From: Eubacterium sp. TM05-53
GTDB lineage: Bacteria > Bacillota_I > Bacilli_A > Erysipelotrichales > Erysipelotrichaceae
Length of the DNA: 38,434 nt
NCBI RefSeq assembly: GCF_003436425.1
Contig: NZ_QSPK01000017.1
Location: 1 to 38,434 of the forward strand
Direction of reading: 5' to 3'
A model generated the notes under the pieces. It searched no databases and was not told where the DNA came from. It saw only the letters and a list, made by a program, of their open reading frames with translations. The position numbers and the translations under genes are program-made. Positions within the stretch are counted from its first letter, which is position 1. The number at the start of each line of letters is the position of its first letter. This document shows positions 14,351 through 23,331 of this stretch, piece by piece.

Positions 14351-15564
14351 ATGAAAGGTCCAATAGTATCCATTGATGTCTCTAAGGGTAAATCAGATTA
14401 CCAGCATTCAAGGATTTGAATGTGAAGTATACAGGTTCACGTTCAATAAAGCACAACAAAGAAGGATTTGATGAGATAGTGAATCTTGTCAGGGAGATGG
14501 AAAAGAAGCTAGAAACAGAAGTATGTGTTGTTTATGAGGCAACAGGAGTTTACCATCGTGTCCTTAAGAAAGTGCTTGAAGACAACAATATTAAGCAGTT
14601 TATTATCAATCCACTATTATCAGCTAAAACAAGAAAGAATGATTCACTAAGAAGTCCAAAAACAGATAAGCTTGATCCCAAATCAATCGCTAAAACATAT
14701 TACAGCCATAGTCTTCATAACAGCCATAAACAAGAAACGATATATCACGAACTAAGGGAATTATCACGCTATTATGAGGATATATTAGTTCATATAAGAA
14801 AAGATAAGGTTGCATTCAGAGCACAGCTGGATATCGTATTTCCAGGCTATGATACGCTGTATGATGATCTGTATGGTCCTGTCGCTTTAGCTATCATTGA
14901 AAAATATCCACATCCAGAAATGCTTCAGAAAAAGAAGATTAACACAGTATCTAAAGTGATTCAAAACAAAACATGTCATCGTCAGGCAGTGAGTGATACA
15001 ATGGCTGACAAGGCCATAGAGTACTCTAAAACCATCTATTCAGGATGTGATAAGGATGATATTGAAGTATTAATCCTTCAGAGATTCATCAAGAAATTAA
15101 ATGAAGATATGGCAGAGGCTGAAAGAACAATTGGTGAAATGATCAAGCTTGCACAGGAACTACCTGACTTTAATATAATCAAATCCATACCAGGTATTGG
15201 AGATAACCTAGCTGCACGCATTATTGCAGAACTAGGTGATATGACAAGATTTAAAAAGAAGAATGAGTTAGTAGCTTTTGCCGGACTGGATCCAAGAATT
15301 AGCGAAAGTGGACAAAATGATGGGGATCATATGCACATTACTAAAAAAGGCAATAAACGATTAAGGTGTTTATTATATCTGGCTGTAACGTGTTCTATAA
15401 GGCTTAAAAGAGATGATAATAGTATTAAAGATTTCTATATAAAGAAAAAGCAGCAATCAAACCCGATGTGTTCGAAAGCTGCAAAGACTGCATGTGCCAG
15501 TAAATTAGTCCGAATAATTTATAGCATGTGCAAAACTGGTGAATTATACCAGTACAACAAATAA
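14351..15564 (+). pseudogene. IS110-family transposase, frameshifted near its N-terminus
   Basis: The reading frame opens at 14351 (AAGAAGG upstream) as MKGPIVSIDVSKGKSDYQ, with the first catalytic Asp of the RuvC-like DEDD domain. It then runs into a TGA at 14417. The rest of the protein continues in the next frame from about 14401 (AFKDLNVKYTG onward, about 385 aa). One base is missing near 14404, where CAGCATTC would read CAGGCATTC. The C-terminal Transposase_20 domain is intact: SIPGIGDNLAARIIAELGDM, GLDPRISESGQND with the expected catalytic serine, and KKGNKRLRCLLY. No slippery heptamer is visible, so this looks like a mutation (or sequencing error), not programmed frameshifting. The large fragment alone could start only at a TTG (14416) and would lack the first catalytic residue. 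Confidence 0.85.
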
Positions 15565-15588
15565 CAACAAGATTATACGCCTAAACCA

Positions 15589-15617
15589 CCCTGAAAAAAA
15601 GCGCTTTTTCTTCAGGG
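15589..15617. terminator. hairpin downstream of the IS110 transposase
   Basis: CCCTGAA (15589-15595) pairs with TTCAGGG (15611-15617) around an inner AAAAAGCGCTTTTT palindrome. It may be a terminator or a structural feature of the IS right end. The T-tract lies inside the stem, not after it. Confidence 0.45.
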
Positions 15618-15697
15618 ATTTTCAGCGTGCAATAAAAACCATGAAAAATCATTGATATTTTTTTGATTTTTACTTGATTTCTATTATCCAATTTTTA

Positions 15698-15706
15698 TGT
15701 TAGAAT
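15698..15706 (+). promoter_or_regulatory. extended -10 promoter of the radical SAM gene
   Basis: TGTTAGAAT, with no well spaced -35 (TTGATT at 15674 is 21 bp away). The predicted start at about 15713 leaves a 9-nt leader beginning GGTGA, so the ribosome site would be at the very 5' end. Confidence 0.5.
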
Positions 15707-15721
15707 GTTTTGGGTGATACA

Positions 15722-16651
15722 ATGAACAATCCTTATCCTTATTCAAATGACAATAAAAGATATCAAACCATTAATTATTATTTTCGCAACAAATACCATC
15801 AAAAAGTAGCGAAAATTCCATTAAATGCAGGCTTTACCTGTCCAAATCGTGATGGATTTAAAGGAACAGGAGGATGCACTTTCTGTTCAAGCATGGGCTC
15901 CGGTGATAGTATTTTATGTTTTGATGATTCACTGCAGAAACAATATCAAGAAGGCTTAAAGCGCATGCAAAACAAGTGGCCTGATTGTATTGGGTTTGCG
16001 TATTTTCAAAGTTATTCCAATACATATGCTCCACTATCTATCTTGAAGAAAATATATGACCCTTTCTTTAAAGATCCAAATATTCCTGGCGTTGCGATCG
16101 CGACACGTGCCGATTGTTTAAATGATGAAATCATAGCTTACTTAAATCAACAAGATAAGGAAGTCTGGCTAGAGTTAGGCCTTCAAAGCGTACATGAAGA
16201 TACAATGAAAAAGTGTAATCGTAAACATAGTACAAAAATTGTGTTTGATTGGTTAGACAAATTAAAGGATACAAACATCAAAACATGTATCCATATTATC
16301 AATGGACTTCCTGGTGAAACCAAACAAGACATGTTAGAAACTGTCAAACAGATTTCTAAACATCCTGTCGATGCGATCAAGATCCATATGCTGCACTTAA
16401 TAGAGGGCACACAAATGGCTAAAGAATATGAAAAAGAACCATTTCATATTCTAACTTTAGAAGAATATGTCGATATTGTCGTCAATCAATTGGAGTTATT
16501 ACCCCAAGAAGTCATCATTGAACGTTTAACAGGTGATGGCATTGCGAAAGATTTAATGGAACCAAAATGGACAATCAAGAAAACGATTGTGACAAATGAA
16601 ATTGATAAGTTAATGGTAAAAAGAAATACGTGGCAAGGCAAACATGTCTAA
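15722..16651 (+). CDS. radical SAM protein, YtqA/TIGR01212 type
   Basis: 309 aa. The N-terminal motif GFTCPNRDGFKGTGGCTFC holds the cysteine cluster typical of this radical SAM subgroup (C-x11-C-x2-C). Further family signatures are FQSYSNTYAPLS, GVAIATRADCL, WLELGLQSVHEDTMKKCNR and HIINGLPGET. The start is the ATG at 15722 preceded by GGTGATACA; an in-frame TTG at 15710 overlaps the promoter. The exact reaction of this family is not well established, and no specific substrate is assigned. It ends in a terminator shared with tyrS. Confidence 0.9.
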   Translation: MNNPYPYSNDNKRYQTINYYFRNKYHQKVAKIPLNAGFTCPNRDGFKGTGGCTFCSSMGSGDSILCFDDSLQKQYQEGLKRMQNKWPDCIGFAYFQSYSNTYAPLSILKKIYDPFFKDPNIPGVAIATRADCLNDEIIAYLNQQDKEVWLELGLQSVHEDTMKKCNRKHSTKIVFDWLDKLKDTNIKTCIHIINGLPGETKQDMLETVKQISKHPVDAIKIHMLHLIEGTQMAKEYEKEPFHILTLEEYVDIVVNQLELLPQEVIIERLTGDGIAKDLMEPKWTIKKTIVTNEIDKLMVKRNTWQGKHV

Positions 16652-16665
16652 CCACGTATTTTTAT
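16624..16665. terminator. bidirectional terminator between the radical SAM gene and tyrS
   Basis: AAATACGTGG (16624-16633) pairs perfectly with CCACGTATTT (16652-16661); the 18-nt loop contains the radical SAM stop codon. T-rich tracts follow on both strands. Confidence 0.8.
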
Positions 16666-16667
16666 TT

Positions 16668-17900
16668 TTATTTCAAATTTAAACAATAATATCTTTTCTT
16701 ACCACGACGAATGATCACATAGTTAGATACATATGCTTGAGTAGAATCAATAACTAAAGCTTCATCATTGACTTTGACACCGTTTAAGCTAATGGAGTTT
16801 CCTTTGATCCACTCTCTAGCTTCACGACGACTCGAAGCAATCTTAGCCTCCACTAAAACATCGATTAAAGTCTTTCCAGCTTCTTGGTCTACTTTGTCCA
16901 TGTTTTTAACCGCATCTAGACGTTGTTGTTCATCCAAATCATTAAGTTGACCTCTGAATAATGCGTTTGTGATTTTTAAAGCCGATTCTAAACCTTCTTC
17001 ACCATGTAAATCACGTACAACTTCTTCAGCCAATTTCTTTTGTGCCTCACGTCTTCCAGCATCTTCTTTTAAAGATACTTCTAAAGCATCAATTTCTTCT
17101 TTTGTTAGGAATGTTAATTTCTTTAAATATTCAATGACCTTTGAATCATCCGTGTTGAATAAGAATTGATATAATTCATATGGTGAAGTCTTTTTAGGAT
17201 CCAACCAAACTGTTCCTGTTTCACTCTTACCAAATTTAGTTCCATCCGCTTTCGTAATTAATGGCATAGTCAAACCATAACATTTCACGTCTGCACCACA
17301 TTTTTTACGAATCAACTCTAGACCTGAAGTGATATTTCCCCATTGGTCCTGTCCACCAATCTGCATTGTACAACCTCTTGTCTTGTATAGATTTAAGAAG
17401 TCCAAAGATTGAAGGATCATATAAGAAAATTCTGTATAACTGATTCCTGAATCTAAACGTTTTTTAACAGTTTCTTTATTCAACATATAGTTTACGTTGA
17501 ATAATTTTCCATAATCACGTAAAAAATCAATAATTGTGATATCTTTTGTCCAATCCAAGTTATTGACCATGTCAAAGCCCCATAATTTAGAGATTTGTGC
17601 ATGTAATGCATCATAATTTGATTTTAATACTTCTGGAGTCAACATACTTCTTTCTCCAGTTGCCTTTGGATCTCCAATAAATCCAGTGGCTCCACCCACC
17701 AACATGATTGGGTGATGTCCATGTTTTTCTAAACGTTTTGCCATTAATAAAGATGAATAGTGTCCAATGTGCAAGCTATCTGCCGTTGGATCCGTACCAA
17801 TATAGAATGTAACTTCCCCATTATTGATGACATCTTCTACTTCTTCACTTGTGACGTTGTCAACTAGACCACGCCATTTCAATTCTTCAAATAATTCCAT
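16668..17900 (-). CDS. tyrS: tyrosyl-tRNA synthetase
   Basis: 410 aa. Class I TyrRS with the HIGH motif as HIGHYSSLL near residue 43, the KMSKS equivalent KFGKSETG near 222, and a C-terminal S4 domain (SRREAREWIKGNSISLNG). YTEFSYMILQSLDF and QIGGQDQWGNITSG are the tyrosine- and ATP-binding motifs. GGGAGGACAAA precedes the ATG. It is controlled by a T-box with a TAC specifier. femX lies upstream on the same strand, ending at the tyrS promoter. Confidence 0.97.
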   Translation of the reverse strand: MELFEELKWRGLVDNVTSEEVEDVINNGEVTFYIGTDPTADSLHIGHYSSLLMAKRLEKHGHHPIMLVGGATGFIGDPKATGERSMLTPEVLKSNYDALHAQISKLWGFDMVNNLDWTKDITIIDFLRDYGKLFNVNYMLNKETVKKRLDSGISYTEFSYMILQSLDFLNLYKTRGCTMQIGGQDQWGNITSGLELIRKKCGADVKCYGLTMPLITKADGTKFGKSETGTVWLDPKKTSPYELYQFLFNTDDSKVIEYLKKLTFLTKEEIDALEVSLKEDAGRREAQKKLAEEVVRDLHGEEGLESALKITNALFRGQLNDLDEQQRLDAVKNMDKVDQEAGKTLIDVLVEAKIASSRREAREWIKGNSISLNGVKVNDEALVIDSTQAYVSNYVIIRRGKKRYYCLNLK

Positions 17901-17916
17901 TTTGTCCTCCCTGAAA

Positions 17917-18122
17917 ATAAAAAAATCGCCCTATAAGGACGATTGAATCGCGGTACCACCTTACTTCATACAAAATATTTTTTGTATGCACTTAAACCTT
18001 TAACGCAGGTATACGTCAAAATTGAAGCTCCAAGGTGTATTCCACAGGTCTATTTGAAACTTTACACCAGCCAGTTTCTCTCTAAGAAATAGATAATCTG
18101 TGTACTCTTTCTTATCATAGCG
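17917..18122 (-). promoter_or_regulatory. T-box riboswitch (tRNA-Tyr) of tyrS
   Basis: AAGGTGGTACCGCG is at 17949-17962 (minus strand). The terminator pairs ATCGCCCT (17925-17932) with AGGACGAT (17936-17943), followed by a U-run. AGAGAGAAAC and CTGGTG of Stem I are visible. The specifier is TAC (18037-18039) in GGAATACACCTTGGAGC, which fits tyrosine. Confidence 0.95.
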
Positions 18123-18127
18123 AATTT

Positions 18128-18156
18128 ATTATATCGAATCTAAAATCTAAACTCAA
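18128..18156 (-). promoter_or_regulatory. promoter of the tyrS T-box transcript
   Basis: Minus strand TTGAGT (18151-18156), 17 bp, TATAAT (18128-18133). The -35 overlaps the last codon of the upstream femX gene. Confidence 0.75.
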
Positions 18157-19406
18157 TATATATGTTTTAAATTGTTGTAAATTTTAAAGATAAATGGTTT
18201 ACAAGGCAAGATAAAGTTACCAATATATTCACGTACAACCGCATTATAACCACGCTTGTAGTCAAAAACGCCATACCCTTCTTCATCCTTATGAAAGTAT
18301 CCACTAATACCATAGAAATTATATAGATCATAGCCTTCATCAATAGCTTCTTGAATCATCTTCCATTGAATCGCATAAGGCCCTCTAAAAACTCTATGTT
18401 CATAGTTACTAGAACCAACTAGATATACGATTTGATGTCCATATTTGACAAATAAACAACATGCCAAAGGAATCTCTTTACCATACTCTTGTTTCAATTC
18501 TTCAATATGCGAAAGCTTCTTCTGTAAAGAATTGTAGTATTCTTCATCTGTCTTTAAACGCTTTTCCTTTTTGACATTACCAGGATTCTGTTCCAAGAAA
18601 GCCTTTGTCTTTTCAATATCTTTTGAAGTCTTATCAAACTCACTTTGCATCTTAATCGCATAAGCATCTAGATCGAGATAAGACAATACCGTTTCAATGT
18701 GGGATTTACCATAAAAATGATATAAATCTTTATAGAAATCCAAACTCATAGCTTCAAAGTCTTGTCTTTCACTGGTTTCCTTTTCCATTTCATCCAATAT
18801 ATCCAATTGATCTTCATTCAAGACACGCGTCTTCACACAATACTTTTCATAAGTACGAATATCTTGTCGTGTCTGATATGAAAACTCTTTAAAGATTTCT
18901 TCTTTTGTCTTGCCTTTTAGATTCAAAACAGAAACCCAGCGACACTCTTTAGAGATGTCATAGCCTGGTTTCATTGGCAAATGTAAAAAGCCAGCTGCCT
19001 TTAGATTTTCTACGACATCAAAATTATTATATCCACCTTCAACAATATTTCCGTCTTTGTCTCTTTGTACAAATTCAATGGACGGATCGATTTCGGCATA
19101 GATTACATTTTTCTTTTTTAAATACTCTTTCAAAGAAGATGTAAAAGAAATCACATCTTCTTTTGAATGATAGTCCATAAAGAATCCTCTAGGAATATAA
19201 CAATACTTAAATACTTTCATTAACGGCATACAGGCAATCATACTAAAGGCAACTGTCTTACCGTCTTTTATGGCTTCAATATATTCAACTTCCCATCCTC
19301 GCTGCGAGAATTTCATACCTTGATAGTCGGATTGAAGAAACTCTTTTTCATGAATCGTATCCAAATATTCATGATATTTTTGGATACTTATGGTTTTGAT
19401 TTGCAT
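18153..19406 (-). CDS. FemABX-family peptidoglycan bridge ligase (MurM/FemX-like)
   Basis: 417 aa. FemABX enzymes add amino acids from aminoacyl-tRNA to the stem-peptide Lys of lipid II or peptidoglycan. Seen here are two GNAT-like lobes, with YCYIPRGFFMDY in the first and CCLFVKYGHQIVYLVGSSN plus GPYAIQWKMIQEAIDEGYDLYNF (split here for length) in the second. A Lys/Glu-rich helical arm at about 268-325 lies between them, as in FemA and FemX. AAGAAGGTG precedes the ATG. It lies 11 bp after leuS on the same strand and ends at the tyrS promoter, so it can be expressed from the leuS T-box transcript. Which amino acid it adds is not evident. Confidence 0.88.
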   Translation of the reverse strand: MQIKTISIQKYHEYLDTIHEKEFLQSDYQGMKFSQRGWEVEYIEAIKDGKTVAFSMIACMPLMKVFKYCYIPRGFFMDYHSKEDVISFTSSLKEYLKKKNVIYAEIDPSIEFVQRDKDGNIVEGGYNNFDVVENLKAAGFLHLPMKPGYDISKECRWVSVLNLKGKTKEEIFKEFSYQTRQDIRTYEKYCVKTRVLNEDQLDILDEMEKETSERQDFEAMSLDFYKDLYHFYGKSHIETVLSYLDLDAYAIKMQSEFDKTSKDIEKTKAFLEQNPGNVKKEKRLKTDEEYYNSLQKKLSHIEELKQEYGKEIPLACCLFVKYGHQIVYLVGSSNYEHRVFRGPYAIQWKMIQEAIDEGYDLYNFYGISGYFHKDEEGYGVFDYKRGYNAVVREYIGNFILPCKPFIFKIYNNLKHIY

Positions 19407-19417
19407 AACACACCTTC

Positions 19418-21832
19418 TTAGTTGGCAACAATGTTTACAACTTTACCCTTAACAACGATAACTTTACGAATTGTCTTTCCTTCAAGCTGACGCTGAACTG
19501 TTTCTAGTTCCATCGCTTGTTTTTCAAGTTCTTCATTGCTAGAACCAACAGCCGCTTCAAATTTACCACGCACTTTACCATTGACCTGAACAACACAAGT
19601 GATTGTATCTTCAACCAATTTTGCTTCATCATACGTTGGCCAAGGCTCATACGCAATTGTATCTTCGTGACCTAGTAATTGCCACATTTCTTCACCAATA
19701 TGAGGCGTAATACAAGATAACATCTTCACGATTCCTTCGGCATATGGTTTATAAACGGTTTCTGCTTTATAAGCTTCATTCACAAAGATCATCATTTGTG
19801 AAATCGCTGTGTTGAAGCCTAATGCTTCATAATCTTCAGTAACCTTTTTAACAGTCTGGTTGTAAACTTTATCTAATTTACCATCATTTGTATCTGTGAC
19901 TTTACCAGATTCAATGAATAAACGATAAACACGATCGATCCATCTTCTAGCTCCATCACATCCAGCCATTGACCATGGTTTACTTTGTTCTAATGGTCCC
20001 ATGAACATTTCATATAGACGTAGTGTATCAGCACCATATTTTTTAACGATGTCTGAAGGATTGACTACATATTCTGGGAATCGTTTACCCATTTTAATTC
20101 CGTTTTCACCTAAGATCATACCTTGGTGGACTAATTTTTTGAATGGTTCTTTACATGCCACAACACCCTTGTCGTATAGATAATTATTCCAAATACGTGA
20201 ATACATTAAGTGTCCTACCGCATGTTCTGGTCCACCAACATATAAATCAACAGGCATCCAGTGCTTTAATAATTCTGGATCAGCCAATTGTTTATCATTG
20301 TGTGGATCAATATAACGTAAATAATACCATGAAGATCCAGCAGATCCTGGCATTGTACTTGTTTCACGAACACCCTTTACACCATTTTGGTTGTATTGTT
20401 TCCATTCTGTCGCATTTTCTAGTGGAGCCTTACCATTGTGTCCCTTGTAGTCTTCAAGTTCAGGTAAGATCAATGGCAACTCTTCATCTGGAAGAACATA
20501 GTCTGTTCCATCTTCTAAGTGTACGATTGGAACTGGTTCTCCCCAATAACGTTGACGCGCAAAGATCCATTCACGGAAACGATAATTCACTGTTTCTTTC
20601 GCAATACCCATATCCACTAATTTTTTAGTGATAGCTACTTTTGCCTCTTCTACAGTCAAACCTGTAAATTCTTCAGAGTTAATTAGCTTGCAGCCTTTTC
20701 CTAAATAGTCCTGTTTTTCAAAGGCATGTTCACTTACATCTTGTCCTTCAATAACTTGAATCCTGTCAATATTATGGGCAATCGCATATTCAAAGTCACG
20801 TTGATCATGACTTGGTACAGCCATAACAGCACCTGTTCCATAGTTTGCTAAAACGAAATCTCCAATAAAGACTTCAACTTCTCTACCATTGACTGGATTA
20901 ATGGCTTTAATACCTTCTAGACGACATCCTGTTTTTCCTTTATTCAATTCTGTACGGTCCATTTCCGATTTTGAAACCGTTTCTTGAATATACGCTTTTA
21001 CTTCATCCTGGTTTTTAATTCTAGGCATTAATTCCTGCACTAAATCTCCATCTGGTGCAAGTACCATGAATGTAATACCATAGATTGTTTCAATACATGT
21101 TGTAAAGATAGAGAATTTTCCTCCACCTACAATTTCAAATTGAACTTCAACACCGGTTGAACGTCCAATCCAGTTCCTTTGCATTTCCTTTGTAGATTCA
21201 GGCCAGTCAATTTCATTCAAACCTTCTAGTAATCGTTCCGCAAAAGCAGCCTGGTCGATACATAGTTGTTTCATGTTTTTACGAATCACTGGATATCCAC
21301 CACGTTCACTCTTACCATCGATAACTTCATCGTTCGATAATACTGTACCTAATTCTTCACACCAGTTTACTGGCATATCCACATATTTGGCATAGCCATC
21401 GTTATACAATTGTTTAAAGATCCATTGTGTCCAGTGATAGAATTCTGGATCCGATGTGGCAATCATTTTTGACCAGTCATAATCAAATCCCAATTCCTGT
21501 AACTGTTTTGTAAAAGTCTTGATGTTTTTTTGTGTGAATCCATTTGGATTGTTTCCTGTTTGAACAGCATATTGTTCAGCTGGAAGTCCAAATGAGTCAT
21601 ATCCCATTGGGTGAAGAACGTTATATCCTTGCATACGTTTCATACGTGAAACGATATCTGTAGCTGTATATCCTTCTGGATGTCCAGCATGTAATCCTAC
21701 ACCACTTGGATATGGGAACATGTCTAGTGCATAAAATTTAGGTTTTGAAAAATCCCAAACATCTGTTTTAAATGTTTCATGATCTGCCCAATATTTGTGC
21801 CATTTCTTTTCTACTTTTAAATGATCGTACAT
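19418..21832 (-). CDS. leuS: leucyl-tRNA synthetase
   Basis: 804 aa, the usual bacterial LeuRS size. The HIGH motif is HAGHPEGYTATD near residue 48. An editing domain (about 220-400) contains the TGAVMAVPSHDQRDF motif. The KMSKS loop reads KMGKRFPEYVVNPSD, so the two lysines are kept but both serines are replaced. The C-terminal domain ends RKVIVVKGKVVNIVAN. AGGAGGCTAAT precedes the ATG. Expression is governed by a T-box with a CTT specifier. femX follows 11 bp downstream. Confidence 0.97.
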   Translation of the reverse strand: MYDHLKVEKKWHKYWADHETFKTDVWDFSKPKFYALDMFPYPSGVGLHAGHPEGYTATDIVSRMKRMQGYNVLHPMGYDSFGLPAEQYAVQTGNNPNGFTQKNIKTFTKQLQELGFDYDWSKMIATSDPEFYHWTQWIFKQLYNDGYAKYVDMPVNWCEELGTVLSNDEVIDGKSERGGYPVIRKNMKQLCIDQAAFAERLLEGLNEIDWPESTKEMQRNWIGRSTGVEVQFEIVGGGKFSIFTTCIETIYGITFMVLAPDGDLVQELMPRIKNQDEVKAYIQETVSKSEMDRTELNKGKTGCRLEGIKAINPVNGREVEVFIGDFVLANYGTGAVMAVPSHDQRDFEYAIAHNIDRIQVIEGQDVSEHAFEKQDYLGKGCKLINSEEFTGLTVEEAKVAITKKLVDMGIAKETVNYRFREWIFARQRYWGEPVPIVHLEDGTDYVLPDEELPLILPELEDYKGHNGKAPLENATEWKQYNQNGVKGVRETSTMPGSAGSSWYYLRYIDPHNDKQLADPELLKHWMPVDLYVGGPEHAVGHLMYSRIWNNYLYDKGVVACKEPFKKLVHQGMILGENGIKMGKRFPEYVVNPSDIVKKYGADTLRLYEMFMGPLEQSKPWSMAGCDGARRWIDRVYRLFIESGKVTDTNDGKLDKVYNQTVKKVTEDYEALGFNTAISQMMIFVNEAYKAETVYKPYAEGIVKMLSCITPHIGEEMWQLLGHEDTIAYEPWPTYDEAKLVEDTITCVVQVNGKVRGKFEAAVGSSNEELEKQAMELETVQRQLEGKTIRKVIVVKGKVVNIVAN

Positions 21833-21853
21833 ATTAGCCTCCTATTAAAAAAT

Positions 21854-22065
21854 AAAAAACGCCCTTGAAATCTAAGGACGTTTGTACGCGGTACCACCTT
21901 AGTTCACAATTCTCATTGTGCCCCTCAAACTCTTTATCGCAGAGCATACGGATAACATTACTCATCAGCTCCTTAGCAAGTTCAAAGGTTGTACAATGCT
22001 AAATTCCACCAACTTTAGCTCTCTAAAAATTGCCATTTCCTTCTACTACTCTAATTCATCGCTAT
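21854..22065 (-). promoter_or_regulatory. T-box riboswitch (tRNA-Leu) of leuS
   Basis: AAGGTGGTACCGCG is at 21887-21900 (minus strand). The terminator pairs AACGCCCTT (21858-21866) with AAGGACGTT (21874-21882), then a U-run. AGAGAGCTAAAG and TTGGTGGAA of Stem I are visible. The specifier is CTT (21978-21980) in GAACTTGCTAAGGAGC, which fits leucine. Confidence 0.95.
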
Positions 22066-22071
22066 GCATCA

Positions 22072-22100
22072 ATTTTATCTTTTTTTTCATTGTTCGTCAA
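22072..22100 (-). promoter_or_regulatory. promoter of the leuS T-box transcript
   Basis: Minus strand TTGACG (22095-22100), 17 bp, TAAAAT (22072-22077). The -35 lies in the last codons of comGG. Confidence 0.7.
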
Positions 22101-22455
22101 TATCAACCGAAACGATTGCCTTATCGTCATAATAGATTTTCATTGAAACATGTAAGTATGTGCATTCAATAAAAGTCTCATGATCTTCAAAATGCACATT
22201 ACAATTCTGTATATATTCGTCTTTTTCTTTGATTGGTTCTTCACTTGTATGACACAACTTAATACGATTATTATGATGGATCATATGTTTGGCATGATCC
22301 ACGATGGAAAGTTCAAGAATATTTTGTTGATTGGCCTTTAATAGATACACATTTTGTAGAGTACTCAAAGATAAAAAAGAGACAATTTGAAGCACTAGAA
22401 ATAAACACACTAAACTCACTTCACTGGCATATCCATTAATAGAGTTCAAAGTCAT
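22087..22455 (-). CDS. comGG: ComGG-like competence pseudopilus protein
   Basis: About 122 aa from the chosen ATG at 22455, which overlaps comGF by 20 bases. The N-terminal part has one long hydrophobic helix (about residues 13-35) preceded by SINGYASEVSL, in the position of a pilin helix but without a clear Gly-Phe prepilin cleavage site, as is common for ComGG. The rest has no recognised motif. The assignment rests mainly on position as the last comG gene and on size. The ribosome site is weak; translational coupling is likely. Its 3' end contains the leuS promoter. Confidence 0.65.
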   Translation of the reverse strand: MTLNSINGYASEVSLVCLFLVLQIVSFLSLSTLQNVYLLKANQQNILELSIVDHAKHMIHHNNRIKLCHTSEEPIKEKDEYIQNCNVHFEDHETFIECTYLHVSMKIYYDDKAIVSVDIDEQ

Positions 22456-22828
22456 AGGTTTTATTCTTCTTTTTAAACCAAACATAATATCCATCTTCTT
22501 TCTTATAAAATATAGCCTCATCAATTTGTTCCATATAGATTTCATAGCCAGGACTCTTCACAATGCGATGCTTATCAAAATACAAAACTTTCTTTTCATG
22601 ATTTAAAATGTAGCTTAAACCATCTGATTCAATTTTCAAATCATTTGACTGTGCCAATTCTCTTCTTAATTGTAAAATCGCAAATTGATTCTGTGTATCT
22701 ACATCCATATGCGCAAAGTGTAAAGCACAACGCATCAGCATGCACCCTAATAAGCTGACTAAACTAGTGATAAACAAGGCCAATAAGGCTTCAATCAGAG
22801 TAAAACCATTTCTTTTCAATTTTTTCAT
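22436..22828 (-). CDS. comGF: ComGF-like minor pseudopilin
   Basis: 130 aa. It starts MKKLKRNGFTLIEALLALF, a class III prepilin signal cleaved after Gly8, with Glu at +5 and a hydrophobic helix. The C-terminal half (FDKHRIVKSPGYEIYMEQID, KKEDGYYVWFKKKNK) fits ComGF. It overlaps comGE by 38 bases and comGG by 20, a tightly coupled operon. Confidence 0.85.
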   Translation of the reverse strand: MKKLKRNGFTLIEALLALFITSLVSLLGCMLMRCALHFAHMDVDTQNQFAILQLRRELAQSNDLKIESDGLSYILNHEKKVLYFDKHRIVKSPGYEIYMEQIDEAIFYKKEDGYYVWFKKKNKTYDFELY

Positions 22829-22952
22829 CGATTTTTAGATTCCTTTGAAAATATAAAGTATATACACCATTCAATAATAAACTTGCACAAATCAAGATCA
22901 CAAAAAACGCAAATAAGGCATCTTCTAATAAAAAACCATTACTCTTTTTCAA
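22791..22952 (-). CDS. comGE: ComGE-like minor pseudopilin, TTG start
   Basis: 53 aa if started at TTG 22952, which has GGGAGGG six bases upstream; an in-frame ATG at 22973 precedes that site. The start LKKSNGFLLEDALFAFFVIL is a prepilin signal (Gly6/Phe7, with Glu at +4 and Asp at +5) followed by a hydrophobic helix. It is short, mostly the pilin helix. It overlaps both neighbours. Confidence 0.75.
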   Translation of the reverse strand: MKKSNGFLLEDALFAFFVILICASLLLNGVYTLYFQRNLKIDEKIEKKWFYSD

Positions 22953-23331
22953 GACGAACCCTCCCAGCACCAACCTGAAACACGAGTTTCATTTGACTGG
23001 ATGCATTTTGACAATGTAGAGATAGAGCCTTCGACATATTGCCCTTGGCATTGTAGTAAAAGGATACCGAATCACATACAATATCGTTTGGTATCAAATA
23101 TTCCACTTCATCTACATAAATCTTATCATTTAGCTTCACATACACTTTTTTATGATCAACATATGCTTTTTCCTGAGCCGTAATACATAGAGTCTGCAGA
23201 TTCTTCATAAACACATATAAAGAAGAGTGCATGCGAAAAGAGAGCCCAAAGCCTAACATAGAAACAATGAAGAGCACGATCAACATTTCAACTAAGGTAA
23301 AGCCATTCTTATTGGGATACGGCTTGTCCAT
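22939..23331 (-). CDS. comGD: ComGD-like minor pseudopilin
   Basis: 130 aa. MDKPYPNKNGFTLVEMLIVLF is split by cleavage after Gly10, with Glu at +5. The C-terminal region with VDEVEYLIPNDIVCDSVSF resembles ComGD. The ATG at 23331 lies inside the end of comGC; another ATG six bases earlier is possible. Confidence 0.82.
   Translation of the reverse strand: MDKPYPNKNGFTLVEMLIVLFIVSMLGFGLSFRMHSSLYVFMKNLQTLCITAQEKAYVDHKKVYVKLNDKIYVDEVEYLIPNDIVCDSVSFYYNAKGNMSKALSLHCQNASSQMKLVFQVGAGRVRLEKE

Larger units (their letters stand above)
14121..15657 (+). mobile_element. IS110-family insertion sequence (ends approximate)
   Basis: The element has a non-coding left part of about 230 bp followed by an IS110-type transposase. 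It has no terminal inverted repeats or long target duplication that I can find, as expected for this family, so the ends are estimates: the left end before the TATAAT at 14138, the right end near the T-run at 15658. It lies between the terminators of the DAHP synthase/sRNA region and the promoter of the radical SAM gene. The transposase is frameshifted, so this copy is probably inactive unless supplied in trans. Confidence 0.7.

Noticed and set aside
14351..14420. programmed frameshifting in the IS110 transposase
   Set aside because: No slippery A/T heptamer or stimulatory hairpin is seen at the shift point, and IS110 enzymes are normally made from a single frame.
20143..20628. 161-codon plus-strand open frame inside leuS
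   Set aside because: It is antisense to a well-supported essential gene, has no ribosome site, and its low-complexity sequence resembles no family.
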